DNA of 64,000 bases from Eremococcus coleocola DSM 15696 (GCF_000428865.1 NZ_AUAT01000014.1:1-64000), one strand, 5' to 3'. Counted from the stretch's first letter, positions 7,994-16,958 are shown. A program made the numbers and translations. Notes: a model not told the origin generated them from the letters alone.

Positions 7994-9154
7994 ATGAGAA
8001 GTCTAATCCAAGAGTTTAAACGAATACTTAAATCGCTCATCTTTTTAGGTTTAATAGTCGCTTTTGTCCTTGCTTTAGTGAGTCAATTGGGCAGCAAACC
8101 ACCTGAATTCCAAGAACCGAAACCGAATCAAGAAACTTACGGTATTTATCTAACCGATGACCTTGACTATATTTATCCTAATTTAATGGTGGATTTAAAG
8201 ACTGCAGTGGATGCCAATTATTTTGCCACGTATCCCTTTGGTTTTTATCGTGAGAAAAATCTAACCGATAGTGAACTTAATGCGATTAAGGCGATAATGG
8301 CTGAAATGGCAGGAAAACCTTATGAAGAGATAAGTGATAATGATCATTTAAAAAATCCTAGTCAAGCGAAGTTAGAGCTACAGTTAGAAAAAATTGATGC
8401 CTTAATTGGTGGGGGTTCCTTCTATGCTAGCGATGAATATAAGGTTCATTTTGGAAAAAAAGGCATGTCATACGAGGAGGCCTTGTCAGATTATCATTTG
8501 ATGCGGGGGCAAGGCTTTGATTTGGCCTTTGCTAGATATTTCAGTGATTATGCGGGTATCTTTACCATGCTCTTGACCTGGTTTATGGGTTTGTATTTGT
8601 GGAATAAGGACAGAAAAGAGGGGGTTGCTAATACCCTCTATGTTAAGTCGATTTCTTCTCTAAAGTTAATTATGACGCGGGTATTGGCGATGAGCTTAGC
8701 GATTTTATTAATTATATTGGCGATCTTTACCTATTATGAGGGTCAGCTTTTGTTCGACTACGGATTGGATTTATTAAGCCCACTAAAAGCTTATGGCCTA
8801 GTAATTGCCTGGATCCTTCCCATTATTTTATTCATCGTTAGCCTCAGCAGCTTAATTACGATTGCAAGTAAGAGTATTCTGTTTGGCTTTCTTGGGCCAA
8901 TCTTTTCCATGGTTTATCTGATGTCTTCCTCAGCAAATATTTATTATAATATTGGTTACGTTTTATTATTGCGTTATAACTCAGTGGGAAATGAAAAGTA
9001 TTTTATAAGTCAAATCAATACTTTCTTAATTGGTCGAACCGTTTGGTTAGTCTTAGCCATTCTAATCATTGTGCTTACCGTCTTTTTATACGAAAGAAGA
9101 AGGAGGGGCTACCATGCTTTCAAAAGTATCTTGCCAATTAAAAATAGAGTTTAA
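7994..9154 (+). CDS. ABC transporter membrane protein (ABC-2-like)
   Basis: 386 residues, starting 2 bases after the ATPase stop with GGAGG upstream. One N-terminal membrane helix (about 10-30) is followed by a soluble extracellular domain of ~150 residues and then five or six helices from about residue 185 to the end. This is the usual build of ABC-2-type permeases in self-protection exporters. It overlaps the next permease gene by 41 bases. I assign it as half of a heterodimeric channel; the substrate cannot be read from the sequence. Confidence 0.8.
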   Translation: MRSLIQEFKRILKSLIFLGLIVAFVLALVSQLGSKPPEFQEPKPNQETYGIYLTDDLDYIYPNLMVDLKTAVDANYFATYPFGFYREKNLTDSELNAIKAIMAEMAGKPYEEISDNDHLKNPSQAKLELQLEKIDALIGGGSFYASDEYKVHFGKKGMSYEEALSDYHLMRGQGFDLAFARYFSDYAGIFTMLLTWFMGLYLWNKDRKEGVANTLYVKSISSLKLIMTRVLAMSLAILLIILAIFTYYEGQLLFDYGLDLLSPLKAYGLVIAWILPIILFIVSLSSLITIASKSILFGFLGPIFSMVYLMSSSANIYYNIGYVLLLRYNSVGNEKYFISQINTFLIGRTVWLVLAILIIVLTVFLYERRRRGYHAFKSILPIKNRV

Positions 9155-9743
9155 GCATAATCTGCTCCCATCCATTCTTGCTAGTTTCATTATGATCGGA
9201 ATCGCCTATTTTATTTTTGGATTAGGTAAGTTAGACGGTAATAGTCAAGCAATGGTTATTGAACGTTTCTTACCCTTTCCGGGTATTTTTTCAATCGTTA
9301 CTTTGTTTTATACCGAACACCAAAGTCCGATAAAAGATATTCTTAGAATGCGGCAGAGTAAACTGGAATTAATTTATTTGCTTAGATTTACCTTAAGATT
9401 GATTATTTGGTCCATCATAAGCTATATTTATATTTCATTACTTACAGAGGGTCAATCCTTATCTGAATTAATCGTCTTTTTACTGCATAGTCTTTCGATT
9501 GGGATTTTTATCGGGATAATAGGCCTATTCCTATTCAGTTGTACCAATAATATTTCAATCGCCTTTTTATGTTCAGTAGGGCTGATGTTAGCCCAATGGT
9601 TTCTTCCCAAAAATAAGCCAAGTTTGCTTAAATTATTTACTATGCCAAACATATCGATTAATAGAATATTCCTAATCTTTGCTTTTTCCTTAGTCCTTTT
9701 GGTGCTATCTATAATTATTTGGAAGAGGAAAAATATTGACTGA
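9114..9743 (+). CDS. Second ABC transporter membrane protein
   Basis: 209 residues from ATG 9114, preceded by AGGAGGGG; an upstream in-frame start at 9069 lacks a site. Six hydrophobic segments fill nearly the whole protein, with no large soluble part. It overlaps the first permease by 41 bases, so the two are translationally coupled and probably form the transport channel with the ATPase encoded at 7128. It has no family signature beyond ABC-2-like topology. A terminator closes the five-gene operon about 80 bases on. Confidence 0.75.
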   Translation: MLSKVSCQLKIEFKHNLLPSILASFIMIGIAYFIFGLGKLDGNSQAMVIERFLPFPGIFSIVTLFYTEHQSPIKDILRMRQSKLELIYLLRFTLRLIIWSIISYIYISLLTEGQSLSELIVFLLHSLSIGIFIGIIGLFLFSCTNNISIAFLCSVGLMLAQWFLPKNKPSLLKLFTMPNISINRIFLIFAFSLVLLVLSIIIWKRKNID

Positions 9744-9820
9744 CTTATAAGTAGATTGCTGATTAGTAATTAATTTATCTAGCATAATGGCTACTCAGTT
9801 GTATGTAGAAATAAAATACA

Positions 9821-9860
9821 AACAGACATTTCACTATAAATTTAGTGAGGTGTCTGTTTT
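9821..9860 (+). terminator. Terminator of the two-component/ABC operon
   Basis: Stem ACAGACATTTCACTA / TTTAGTGAGGTGTCTGT, nearly perfect, with TTTT after it. Because AAACA precedes it, it may also work on the other strand. Confidence 0.8.
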
Positions 9861-9939
9861 GTGCTGTCTTTAAAGTGGAAAGAAACAAATCGTATAATGA
9901 ATAAATATTTGAAAATTAAGAATACTGAGAGGAAAGAAT

Positions 9940-10230
9940 ATGGCGGAAATTTGGAATGCTTATGATAAAAACTTAAATAAAATGAGTGATTTGTAATTAA
10001 TAAGAGGTGAGGTCATTCCAGAGGATGTTTATCATTGGGTTTTCGAAGTCATCATTACTGACGCTCGTCCATAAGGCTATGATGTGGAGATGCATAAAAT
10101 GTTAGTATCGAAAAATAGGTCTGAATTAACTGAGTCTGACCAAACAATTATTAACCATTACCATGATTCAATCGAAAGTTATAATTATTTACAAGACCTA
10201 GTTGCTTCGGTTAAGGAGTTAGACAAATGA
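9940..10230 (+). pseudogene. Broken Nudix hydrolase start fused to an unrelated tail
   Basis: After GAGAGGAAAG the ATG frame reads MAEIWNAYDKNLNK, the N-terminus of a common Nudix hydrolase family (MAEIWDAY-type start, RGE-IPE, then a beta strand). The frame is broken by TAA about 18 codons in and by a second TAA about 26 codons later, both in the same frame. The Nudix box is missing. The last ~50 codons (LVSKNRSELTESDQTIIN to VKELDK) do not look like a Nudix protein and are probably the end of another gene. Decayed and not functional. Confidence 0.6.
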
Positions 10231-10699
10231 GCCAGCTTGAAGACTTTATTCAGCAAAGGGCAGAATCGCGTCAAGGACAAGCTTCTCTGATTTTATACCA
10301 GTTATTTATCATTACCAACCGAATTGAATCTGCCTTTAACCGTGACAAAGATGAACTCTCTTTAAAGCAGTTTATGTTATTAATCCTCGTGAAAATCTTA
10401 GGACAGGCTAATTTAAGTGAATCTGCCAGTATTTTAGGCATATTCCGTTAGAATATTAAACAATTAGCCTTAGCTTTGAAGCAGAGAGGATTTCTAACCA
10501 TCCAAAAGAATAATTTAGATAAGCCTCAATTAATACTTAAGACCACAGATAAGGTCGACCAACATTTTCAGAATCAGATCAATTTTATGATAGGAGGATG
10601 ATACAAATTTTTCAAAATTTTTTCGATGAGGAAATTGTGAATTTACTCCACTTAATACCCAATTTTTATCAAGGCCTGAGTGTTTTGGAGGATGCTTAA
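10227..10699 (+). pseudogene. Broken MarR-family regulator
   Basis: The first 74 residues (RQGQASLILYQLFIITNRIE, then LSLKQFMLLILVKI and LSESASILGI) look like the start of a MarR-type winged-helix repressor. A TAG then interrupts, and the same frame continues with the rest of the DNA-binding domain (NIKQLALALKQRGFLTIQKN) and the wing region. After another stop, a shifted frame encodes a typical C-terminal helix ending VLEDA. At least one nonsense codon and one frameshift make it inactive. It follows the broken Nudix gene, so this is a decaying block. Confidence 0.7.
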
Positions 10700-10782
10700 G
10701 TCGGTCTAACTTGCTCCTTTCTTAAAAAGTTATTTTCATGTTAAGATAGGGCTAAAGAGATTTAAGAAAGGAAGAAGACTTT

Positions 10783-11454
10783 ATGGAAATTAGATTAGAT
10801 GATTCAATGAAGGCCTTAGGGGTTGAAGCGGTGGTCGTTGGTATTGCCCGGAATGTCAATCCTAATGCAAATTTAGAAGCCGACTTTCTAACGAAACAAG
10901 CCCAAACTGAAACCTGGGCTCTCGATGCGGACATCGAACAGGTCAAAGCCCATCCATTTATTAAAGGCTATTATGATATGATGCAAGCTGTAGGTCGGAG
11001 TGAGAAGAAGAATCCACCGACTATCCCTGCCTTTATTGAAAATATTCAACGGCGGGGCTCGATTCCTAAAATTAATAGTATCGTTGATATTTATAATGTG
11101 GAAAGTTTGCGGTCTATGATTGCCATTGGCGGTCATGACCTAGATAAGATTACTTGGCCTTTGACTATCACTGTAAACCAGGAAGAAGGGAGTTTTGTTC
11201 CCATTTCGGCCAAAGAAAAACATGTTGCCGCGACGGATTATGTTTACAAGGATACCAAAGGGATTATGGCTTGGATGGGGGTTCGTGATGGGGAAGCCTA
11301 TAAGTTTGATGACCAAACCAAGAATGCGATTTTTATAGTCCAAGGTAATGCCGCAATCGATGTGGAAGCCCGTATAGAGGCTTTAAAAGTCATTGAGGCA
11401 GATTTACGGGCCACCATGCCAAGTTTGGAATTTGAAATTTTAGTCATAAAATAA
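10783..11454 (+). CDS. B3/B4 tRNA-editing-type domain protein
   Basis: 223 residues, start ATG after AAGGAAG. The protein is a free-standing B3/B4 domain, the fold that in the phenylalanyl-tRNA synthetase beta chain removes mischarged amino acid (conserved NPPTIPAFIENI, IPKINSIVDIYN, ITVNQEEG and the GVRDGEAYKF region). Stand-alone members are widespread in Firmicutes, but their substrate is mostly unproven. Neighbours give no hint: decayed genes before it, a small membrane protein after. A role in clearing a mischarged tRNA is inference. Confidence 0.75.
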   Translation: MEIRLDDSMKALGVEAVVVGIARNVNPNANLEADFLTKQAQTETWALDADIEQVKAHPFIKGYYDMMQAVGRSEKKNPPTIPAFIENIQRRGSIPKINSIVDIYNVESLRSMIAIGGHDLDKITWPLTITVNQEEGSFVPISAKEKHVAATDYVYKDTKGIMAWMGVRDGEAYKFDDQTKNAIFIVQGNAAIDVEARIEALKVIEADLRATMPSLEFEILVIK

Positions 11455-11539
11455 GGCGAGATTTTTTAGTCCCACATGCATCGAATAATTCGGTGTGGTA
11501 TGATAATATCGTTATTAAAATTTCATGAAGGAGTATGGC

Positions 11540-11845
11540 ATGCAAGCAAAATTATCAAAATTACTCGACCGCATTATTAAATTGTCACTCTTAGTCTTTG
11601 TAGTTGGTGCGGTCGCTTTATTATTAATTTTTGTCCTGAAGATCACAGCACCTAACCCTATGTTTTCCGTCCTATCAATTATTTCAGGAATCGCAATTTT
11701 CCTATTTATAATTATGTGGACCTTAATTTTCGGCTTATCAATTTATTACACTATCCAATTTCATGATAGAAAATATGTCGCTTATATTGTTATTTTTTTG
11801 ATTGCGACCTTAGCCGCAGCGATTAATTATTTTATAACCATGTAA
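11540..11845 (+). CDS. Small three-helix membrane protein of unknown function
   Basis: 101 residues from ATG 11540; the ATG at 11525 overlaps the ribosome site AAGGAG and is therefore rejected. Three strongly hydrophobic segments span about residues 15-37, 43-68 and 78-98. No motif is recognised. It is followed 15 bases later by a GNAT acetyltransferase gene and may be co-transcribed with it. Confidence 0.6.
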   Translation: MQAKLSKLLDRIIKLSLLVFVVGAVALLLIFVLKITAPNPMFSVLSIISGIAIFLFIIMWTLIFGLSIYYTIQFHDRKYVAYIVIFLIATLAAAINYFITM

Positions 11846-11860
11846 GGAGTCTGAATTATT

Positions 11861-12391
11861 ATGGAAAATCTTGTTTTAGTACACGTTCGTCCTCGTCACC
11901 AAAAAAATGTCATGGCTTACCGCCAGGCTTTCTTAGCGTCGGGTGAATCTATGGATGGATCCAGTGATTTACAGGATTTTACTGATTTTCAGGCTTGGTA
12001 TGATCAAGTTCAAGCCAGTAGCCAACGGGAAACTGTCAAAGCAGGTTGGGTACCTGCCAGCCAATACATCTGCTTGCAAAGAGGACATCAGGAAGTGCTT
12101 GGCATGCTCCAATTCCGTCATGAACTGAATGATTATTTGAAGGAAATTGGTGGACATATTGGCTATTCAGTCCATCCCGATTACCGCAATCAAGGGATTG
12201 CCCAAACCATGTTAAAAGAAGCCTTAAAAATTTGTTATCATCAAGGTATGGCCAAAGTCTTAGTAACCTGCCACGCTTCAAATAAAGCCAGTCAAAAGGT
12301 TATTGAAGCCTGTGGAGGGGTTCGGGATGAATCAAGTTTTGACCCTAATTCTGGAGAAGAAGTATACCGGTACTGGATTCAAGTGAATTAA
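11861..12391 (+). CDS. GNAT-family N-acetyltransferase
   Basis: 176 residues. The acetyl-CoA binding motif A is clear (IGYSVHPDYRNQGIAQTML, about residues 100-120), followed by the motif B region VLVTCHASNKAS and a typical C-terminal strand (EEVYRYWIQ). The family transfers acetyl from acetyl-CoA to amines of small molecules or proteins; this substrate is unknown. A strong bidirectional terminator separates it from the convergent minus-strand gene. Confidence 0.85.
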   Translation: MENLVLVHVRPRHQKNVMAYRQAFLASGESMDGSSDLQDFTDFQAWYDQVQASSQRETVKAGWVPASQYICLQRGHQEVLGMLQFRHELNDYLKEIGGHIGYSVHPDYRNQGIAQTMLKEALKICYHQGMAKVLVTCHASNKASQKVIEACGGVRDESSFDPNSGEEVYRYWIQVN

Positions 12392-12440
12392 GTATCTAGA
12401 TAGTGAGGCTAGGCCTGATAATTCTTAAAATCGTAAACAA

Positions 12441-12470
12441 AAAAGAGGCTGGGAATTCCCAACCTCTTTT
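12441..12470. terminator. Bidirectional terminator between convergent genes
   Basis: Nearly perfect palindrome AAAAGAGG..TGGGAATTCCCA..CCTCTTTT with A-run and T-run on the two sides. It serves the acetyltransferase gene (+) and the secreted acidic protein gene (-). Confidence 0.85.
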
Positions 12471-12484
12471 AAATTTATCGAATC

Positions 12485-13060
12485 TTATTCTTCGGATTCT
12501 TCCGAGCTTGCTTCACTTTCAGCGGCAGATTCGTCGCTGGCAGCAGCTTGATCATCCATCTTGTATTCGGCTAAATCGTCAATTTTTTTGTAGTCAACAC
12601 TATATAATTTATCGTGCAAACCATCATCTGATTTTTCAAGACTTAGCATGGCGGAGCTGTCTAATTTTAATTTCAATTTATTATCATAAGTAATGAGGTT
12701 ATCAAACTTAGTAAAGATAACTACTTTAGCAGCCTCAACATCTTTATTAGTGTTATCAGTATAAGTGATGACAGGTTCGCCTTCAACAGGTTCTGCTTCA
12801 GGGTCCGCCTCAGCGAAGTGGGTAACAACCATTTCAGCAAAGTGTTTGTATGGATCTTCATCTTTAATTTCGCCTTCAAGGTCGTCAACATATAGGACTA
12901 CTTGATCTGCACGAACATCTAAATACTTAACCACAGAATCTTTTACTTCATATGATCCGACATAGTCATCAATGGTCATCGCTTTCTTTTCTTCAGCAAA
13001 AACAGATAAACCAGAAACCATGACTAAAACCATAGCAAGTAATGCAAAAATTTTTTTCAT
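12485..13060 (-). CDS. Secreted acidic protein of unknown function
   Basis: 191 residues from the ATG at 13058-13060, which has AGGAGG upstream; a longer frame to 13120 lacks a site. A signal peptide (MKKIFALLAMVLVMVSGLSVFA) directs export. The mature protein is very acidic, with a folded-looking region of ~140 residues and a low-complexity Asp/Glu/Ser tail (ASDESAAESEASSEESEE). It has no LPXTG anchor or lipobox, so it is probably released or loosely held. No family was recognised. Confidence 0.7.
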   Translation of the reverse strand: MKKIFALLAMVLVMVSGLSVFAEEKKAMTIDDYVGSYEVKDSVVKYLDVRADQVVLYVDDLEGEIKDEDPYKHFAEMVVTHFAEADPEAEPVEGEPVITYTDNTNKDVEAAKVVIFTKFDNLITYDNKLKLKLDSSAMLSLEKSDDGLHDKLYSVDYKKIDDLAEYKMDDQAAASDESAAESEASSEESEE

Positions 13061-13200
13061 AAAAATCCTCCTAATAAAATATATTTTTCCAACTTCTAAA
13101 TTATAAAGGAAAAATGACAAAAATAAAAGAAATTACTGATAAAAATTAGAAGTTAGTTAATTATTTAATGTTAAAATTAAACTATGATTTAGAAATATAA

Positions 13201-13256
13201 AAGAGAGCCGACAAAGTCAGTGAAAATCAAAGATTTTCAACCACTTGCCGGCTTTC
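13201..13256. terminator. Long hairpin/terminator with GAAAATC..GATTTTC core
   Basis: Arms GAGCCGACAAAG and CTTGCCGGCTT flank an inner palindrome TGAAAATC AAA GATTTTCA. It lies downstream of the PPOX-type gene on the minus strand and upstream of the secreted protein gene, so it probably terminates the former. The inner core recurs elsewhere (see findings). Confidence 0.6.
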
Positions 13257-13287
13257 AGTCTAATTTTATTAATTAGACAATTTAAGT

Positions 13288-13719
13288 TTATTTATTCCGT
13301 AATTTAAATAGATATTTATGACCTTGAGTTAAGGAATGATAGAACCCGTCACCTTCATAAAGTTGGAAGACATGGACAGAGGCTTGTTCTTCTGCAGTGG
13401 GATATACATGCTTAACGTATGGATTATCTTTAAGGACTTCTTTCAATTTTTCTTTACCTAGTTCTCGCACCTTGCCTTCAATCCGAATTACTTGGATGAG
13501 GTAATCTTTTTCAGACATGGCAGTGAGGGCAATATTTTGATTGGCTTGGAGTTGCTTATAAAAGTTGGTCTTAGGACTGGTCATAAAGAAGATCCCTTGT
13601 TCATTGGCAACACCAATATTAGCATGACGAGCATGTGGTTTGCCGTCTTTATCTATAGTTGAGAAGACCGCAACCTTCATGTCTTCTTTTAAAACTCGCA
13701 TAATATCATTTAATTCCAT
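13288..13719 (-). CDS. Pyridoxamine 5'-phosphate oxidase-like flavin/heme-binding protein
   Basis: 143 residues of the split-barrel (PNPOx-like) fold: VFSTIDKDGKPHARHANIG near residue 20, FMTSPKTNFYKQLQAN near 50, and a basic C-terminus. Such proteins bind flavin, F420 or heme and act as small reductases or oxidases; the substrate cannot be read. It starts at ATG 13719 behind AGGTAGG. It is a single gene, divergently spaced from nothing obvious and upstream of the secreted protein gene. Confidence 0.8.
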   Translation of the reverse strand: MELNDIMRVLKEDMKVAVFSTIDKDGKPHARHANIGVANEQGIFFMTSPKTNFYKQLQANQNIALTAMSEKDYLIQVIRIEGKVRELGKEKLKEVLKDNPYVKHVYPTAEEQASVHVFQLYEGDGFYHSLTQGHKYLFKLRNK

Positions 13720-13775
13720 TATCCTACCTCCTTAATTTATTATGTTCATTATAACACAGCTTGACTAATTAAGAC

Positions 13776-14246
13776 TTAATAGGCAAAAGATAAATCGGTA
13801 ATTTCATTTAAAACTTGTAGATAGCGTTGACTATAATAACGAGCCATAGGTAAATTTTGATCTAAATAATTACCACAATCCCTTGCGGCTGCCCCAGGGA
13901 TATCACCTTCATAGGTGGCTGCCCAAGCAAAGGCATCTTTCAATAATTTAAGGGTAGCTTCTGGTCTGACCTTATCGGTCAAAATTAGATAGAACCCAGT
14001 TCGACAGCCCATAGGCCCAAAATAAATAACTTGGTCTTTATAAGTTGGGTCATTGCGTAGATAAGTTGCTAAGAGATGTTCAATGGTGTGAATTTCAGCA
14101 GTATTCATCACAGGCTCATAGTTAGGGCGGGTAAAGCGCAAGTCATATGAATTAAGGGTGACAGGCCCCAGATGATCTTGACGCGACAAATAGAGGCCAG
14201 GGAGTAGATTAAGGTGGTCAACAGTAAAACTAGGGATTTTTTCCAT
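13776..14246 (-). CDS. luxS: S-ribosylhomocysteine lyase (LuxS)
   Basis: 156 residues, full length. The metal site HxxEH is present (HTIEH), as are the family blocks MNTAEIHTIEHL, YFGPMGCRTGFY with the catalytic cysteine, and GAAARDCGNYLDQNLP with the third metal ligand region. It splits S-ribosylhomocysteine to homocysteine and the precursor of autoinducer-2, and completes the activated methyl cycle begun by MtnN, encoded at 55593. It is a single-gene unit on the minus strand. Confidence 0.95.
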   Translation of the reverse strand: MEKIPSFTVDHLNLLPGLYLSRQDHLGPVTLNSYDLRFTRPNYEPVMNTAEIHTIEHLLATYLRNDPTYKDQVIYFGPMGCRTGFYLILTDKVRPEATLKLLKDAFAWAATYEGDIPGAAARDCGNYLDQNLPMARYYSQRYLQVLNEITDLSFAY

Positions 14247-14338
14247 AAAACAGGCTCCTTTTTTTCTATAACATTGTATCTAAATGATAGGGATAGGAAG
14301 AAAAACTGTCAAGTTTCGTCGCTATTTTACAAAAAAAT

Positions 14339-14398
14339 ACTGGGAATAGAACAGAAGTATGAAAATCTCTGATTTTCGCTTCATATTCTTAACCCAGA
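14339..14398. repeat. Intergenic palindromic repeat, copy 1
   Basis: About 60 bases with outer arms CTGGG / CCCAG, a middle arm GAAGTATGAAAATC and a core palindrome GAAAATC..GATTTTC. A related copy in reverse orientation lies at 30395-30454. It may also act as a terminator for the small gene on its right. Confidence 0.6.
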
Positions 14399-14412
14399 AT
14401 AATTAGTTAAGA

Positions 14413-14523
14413 TTATTTATTTCGCTTTGCCGCTTGGATAATGGCTTTAGCCCGGCGTTTAGTCTTAATATTTTTACTTTGAAGTTGCCGGTAAGCTGCA
14501 CCTAGGTTTGCTTTTTTAGACAT
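14413..14523 (-). CDS. Small basic protein (putative metal homeostasis family)
   Basis: 36 residues, below most ORF cut-offs: MSKKANLGAAYRQLQSKNIK then a basic helix (RRAKAIIQAAKRNK). A ribosome site AAGGGG precedes the ATG. It resembles the very short basic proteins annotated in lactobacilli as putative metal homeostasis proteins (A-AYRxLxSxNxKTKKRA pattern). The annotation of that family rests on little evidence, so only the family, not the role, is proposed. Confidence 0.55.
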   Translation of the reverse strand: MSKKANLGAAYRQLQSKNIKTKRRAKAIIQAAKRNK

Positions 14524-14604
14524 CAGATCACCCCTTAATAGTAATAATTACGTTTTATTATAAATAAATCTGATAAAAATGCAAGTACTTTTTAGGGTAA
14601 ATAA

Positions 14605-14650
14605 AAAAGCCAATTTCTCTTCGTCTTTGAAAAAAAGAAAATTTGGCTTG
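14605..14650 (-). terminator. Terminator of uppP
   Basis: On the minus strand the stem AAGCCAAATTTTC / GAGAAATTGGCTT is followed by TTTTTTATTT. It lies about 30 bases after the uppP stop codon. Confidence 0.75.
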
Positions 14651-14676
14651 TTGGATAAAATTAAATAGAATATTGT

Positions 14677-15516
14677 TTATTTAATCAATAGGTTATATAA
14701 GATAACAATGGCGCCTAATACAATTCGGTAGTAACCAAACCCAGTAAAATCATTTCGTTTTAGATAAGTAAGCAAGAAACGAATCACTACAATTGATACA
14801 ACGAAAGCTACGACCATACTGAAGATAAGATAGAATATTTCCACTTGACTGAGACTGAATCCTAATTTAAGTAATTTTAAAAAAGATGCACCAAACATGA
14901 CAGGGATACCTAAAAAGAAAGAGAATTCGGTAGCGACAAAGCGAGAATTATTGGTTAACAAGCCCCCCATAATGGTAGAACCTGAGCGCGAAGTTCCTGG
15001 AATAATTGCTAAGGATTGGAAAAGACCAATTTTAAAGGCTTTATTATAAGACAAATCTTCTAGGTGTTCTGTTTTAGCACTATGTTTAGCATGATTACTT
15101 TTTTCAATCCAAATAAATGCAAAGCCATAGACAATTAAGGCAATCGCGACTACGGTTGGATTATAAAAGTAAGTATCCATATAATCGTTTAAGAAAAGGC
15201 CAAAAATTAAGACAGGAATTGAGGCAACGATTACTTTAAACCATAAGGTCCAAGTTTCCTTACGTTCTTGATAGTTTTTACTAGGAGATAAGGGATTTAG
15301 TTTATGGAAATAAAGGACCACCACTGCCATGATTGAACCCAGTTGAACTAAGATAAGAAAAGTCTCACGAAACTCAGCCGAGAGATTCAAGGGCATAAAG
15401 TCTTCAATTAAAATCATATGTCCGGTAGAAGAAATCGGTAACCATTCGGTAATCCCTTGGACAACCGAAATAATAAATAGTTTAAGTAATTCAATTAAGT
15501 CAATTGCTTGTAGCAT
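14677..15516 (-). CDS. uppP: Undecaprenyl-diphosphatase (UppP/BacA)
   Basis: 279 residues with about eight membrane helices. Both family signatures are present: GITEWLPISSTGHMIL near residue 21 (catalytic Glu/His) and GTSRSGSTIMGGLL near 175. The enzyme dephosphorylates undecaprenyl diphosphate so the lipid carrier can be reused in wall synthesis, and it gives bacitracin resistance in other species. The start at 15516 has AAGGAGTGAG upstream. It belongs functionally with the mur genes of the window but is transcribed alone. Confidence 0.95.
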   Translation of the reverse strand: MLQAIDLIELLKLFIISVVQGITEWLPISSTGHMILIEDFMPLNLSAEFRETFLILVQLGSIMAVVVLYFHKLNPLSPSKNYQERKETWTLWFKVIVASIPVLIFGLFLNDYMDTYFYNPTVVAIALIVYGFAFIWIEKSNHAKHSAKTEHLEDLSYNKAFKIGLFQSLAIIPGTSRSGSTIMGGLLTNNSRFVATEFSFFLGIPVMFGASFLKLLKLGFSLSQVEIFYLIFSMVVAFVVSIVVIRFLLTYLKRNDFTGFGYYRIVLGAIVILYNLLIK

Positions 15517-15692
15517 AGTCTCACTCCTTATAAATTCGCCTCATTATACACTAATGTTAGTAAAAAAGCTAAATTTCAGGACTTTTAAGTCAATTATAAC
15601 AATTTTACTAGGATTTTAATGATGATCTACTAGGTTTTTTTTTATAAAAATTATATAATAGAACTATGAAATTTTTGTAAAGGAGCTATGAA

Positions 15693-16958
15693 ATGACTAA
15701 AGAAAAATTAGAGAAAACAGCTTCTACCATGCGAAAAAAAATTACAAATAATCAAACTGTGGTTACTTTAGTAATAACTTTACTGATTTTATTAATCATA
15801 TTTATGCTTAATCAAGTAGCTTATGTATTTAAGCCATTGGGGGGGTTATTTGATATTTTTGGCTTACCCTTGATTGCAGCTGCGATTTTGTACTATTTAC
15901 TTGCACCTGTAGTTAGGTGGATGACTGGTCAGGGAATTGAGCGCAATGTTTCCATTTGGATTTTGTTTATTAGTTTAGTTCTACTTATTGTTTGGGGAAT
16001 TCTATCATTGGTGCCAATTTTACGGACCCAATTTCAAGGTTTAGCTGAAAACTTGCCATATTATGCTAAGCAGTTAGATAAGTTATTAGATACCATTCCA
16101 ATTGATTGGTCGAATGATCCGCTTTTATCTGGTATTGGTTCTTTTGTTGAAGACTTTGACTTCTCTGCGCTGTCTAGTCGCATGGAGACAATCATCTCCA
16201 CCACCTTTGGTTCACTTGGTACTGTGATTGGTAATATTACCCAAGTTGTGCTAGGCTTGTTAACCATGCCAATTGTCCTTTATTATATGTTGCTTGAAGG
16301 TAATAAATTACCCAAACATGTTTTATATTATCTTCCAAATCGTTATCGTGAGACCGCTGCGCGGATTATTTATGAGTCTCATTCTCAAATTTCACGTTAT
16401 ATTAGAGGTCAAATTATTGTTGCCATTATAGTAGCAATCATTTTTGCAGTTGGTTATAGTATTATTGGTCTAGACTACGGTATTTCCTTTGCAATCTTTG
16501 CAGGCTTTTGTAATGTGATTCCATATTTAGGTTCTTTTATTGCAGTTATTCCAGTTATTATTATTGCTGTTTTAACTAGTCCTTTGATGTTATTAAAAGT
16601 ATTGATTGTAATGAGTATTGAGCAATTTATCGAGGGACGTTTTGTATCGCCTCAAATTTTAGGCTCAAATTTACAGATTCATCCAGTTACCATTCTAGTT
16701 GTCCTCTTGGGCGCAGGTCGTTTATTTGGAATTGCGGGTGTAATATTAGGGGTGCCGGGTTATGCGGTGGTGAAAGTATTTGTCAGCGAATTGTACCAAG
16801 TTTACCGGAACCATTCTGAGATGTATGGTCAAGAGACAATAGGTCAGTTAGACTATGTTTCCTTAGCAGGATATGATGTGAAGGAAGAGGTTAGTGAAGA
16901 CAATTTCTTACCTATTGATGAGAAAGAGGAATTAAATGAAGAAAATAATCCTACATAA
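15693..16958 (+). CDS. AI-2E family (PerM/YtvI-like) membrane protein
   Basis: 421 residues, about eight membrane helices, with the family's large loop after helix three (WSNDPLLSGIGSFVEDF region) and the conserved GSNLQIHPVTILVVLLGAGRLFG block near the C-terminus. The family name comes from autoinducer-2 export, but most members have unproven or ion-transport roles, so the presence of luxS in the window is not evidence of function. A ribosome site AAAGGAG precedes ATG 15693. The C-terminal ~45 residues are acidic. The next gene starts inside its end. Confidence 0.8.
   Translation: MTKEKLEKTASTMRKKITNNQTVVTLVITLLILLIIFMLNQVAYVFKPLGGLFDIFGLPLIAAAILYYLLAPVVRWMTGQGIERNVSIWILFISLVLLIVWGILSLVPILRTQFQGLAENLPYYAKQLDKLLDTIPIDWSNDPLLSGIGSFVEDFDFSALSSRMETIISTTFGSLGTVIGNITQVVLGLLTMPIVLYYMLLEGNKLPKHVLYYLPNRYRETAARIIYESHSQISRYIRGQIIVAIIVAIIFAVGYSIIGLDYGISFAIFAGFCNVIPYLGSFIAVIPVIIIAVLTSPLMLLKVLIVMSIEQFIEGRFVSPQILGSNLQIHPVTILVVLLGAGRLFGIAGVILGVPGYAVVKVFVSELYQVYRNHSEMYGQETIGQLDYVSLAGYDVKEEVSEDNFLPIDEKEELNEENNPT

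Noticed and set aside
12403-12693. 96-codon + strand ORF after the acetyltransferase
   Set aside because: Crosses a strong terminator and lies antisense to a signal-peptide protein with a good ribosome site.
15693-16958. AI-2 exporter working with LuxS
   Set aside because: The family name alone suggests it. Most members have other or unknown roles, and the gene is not in an operon with luxS.
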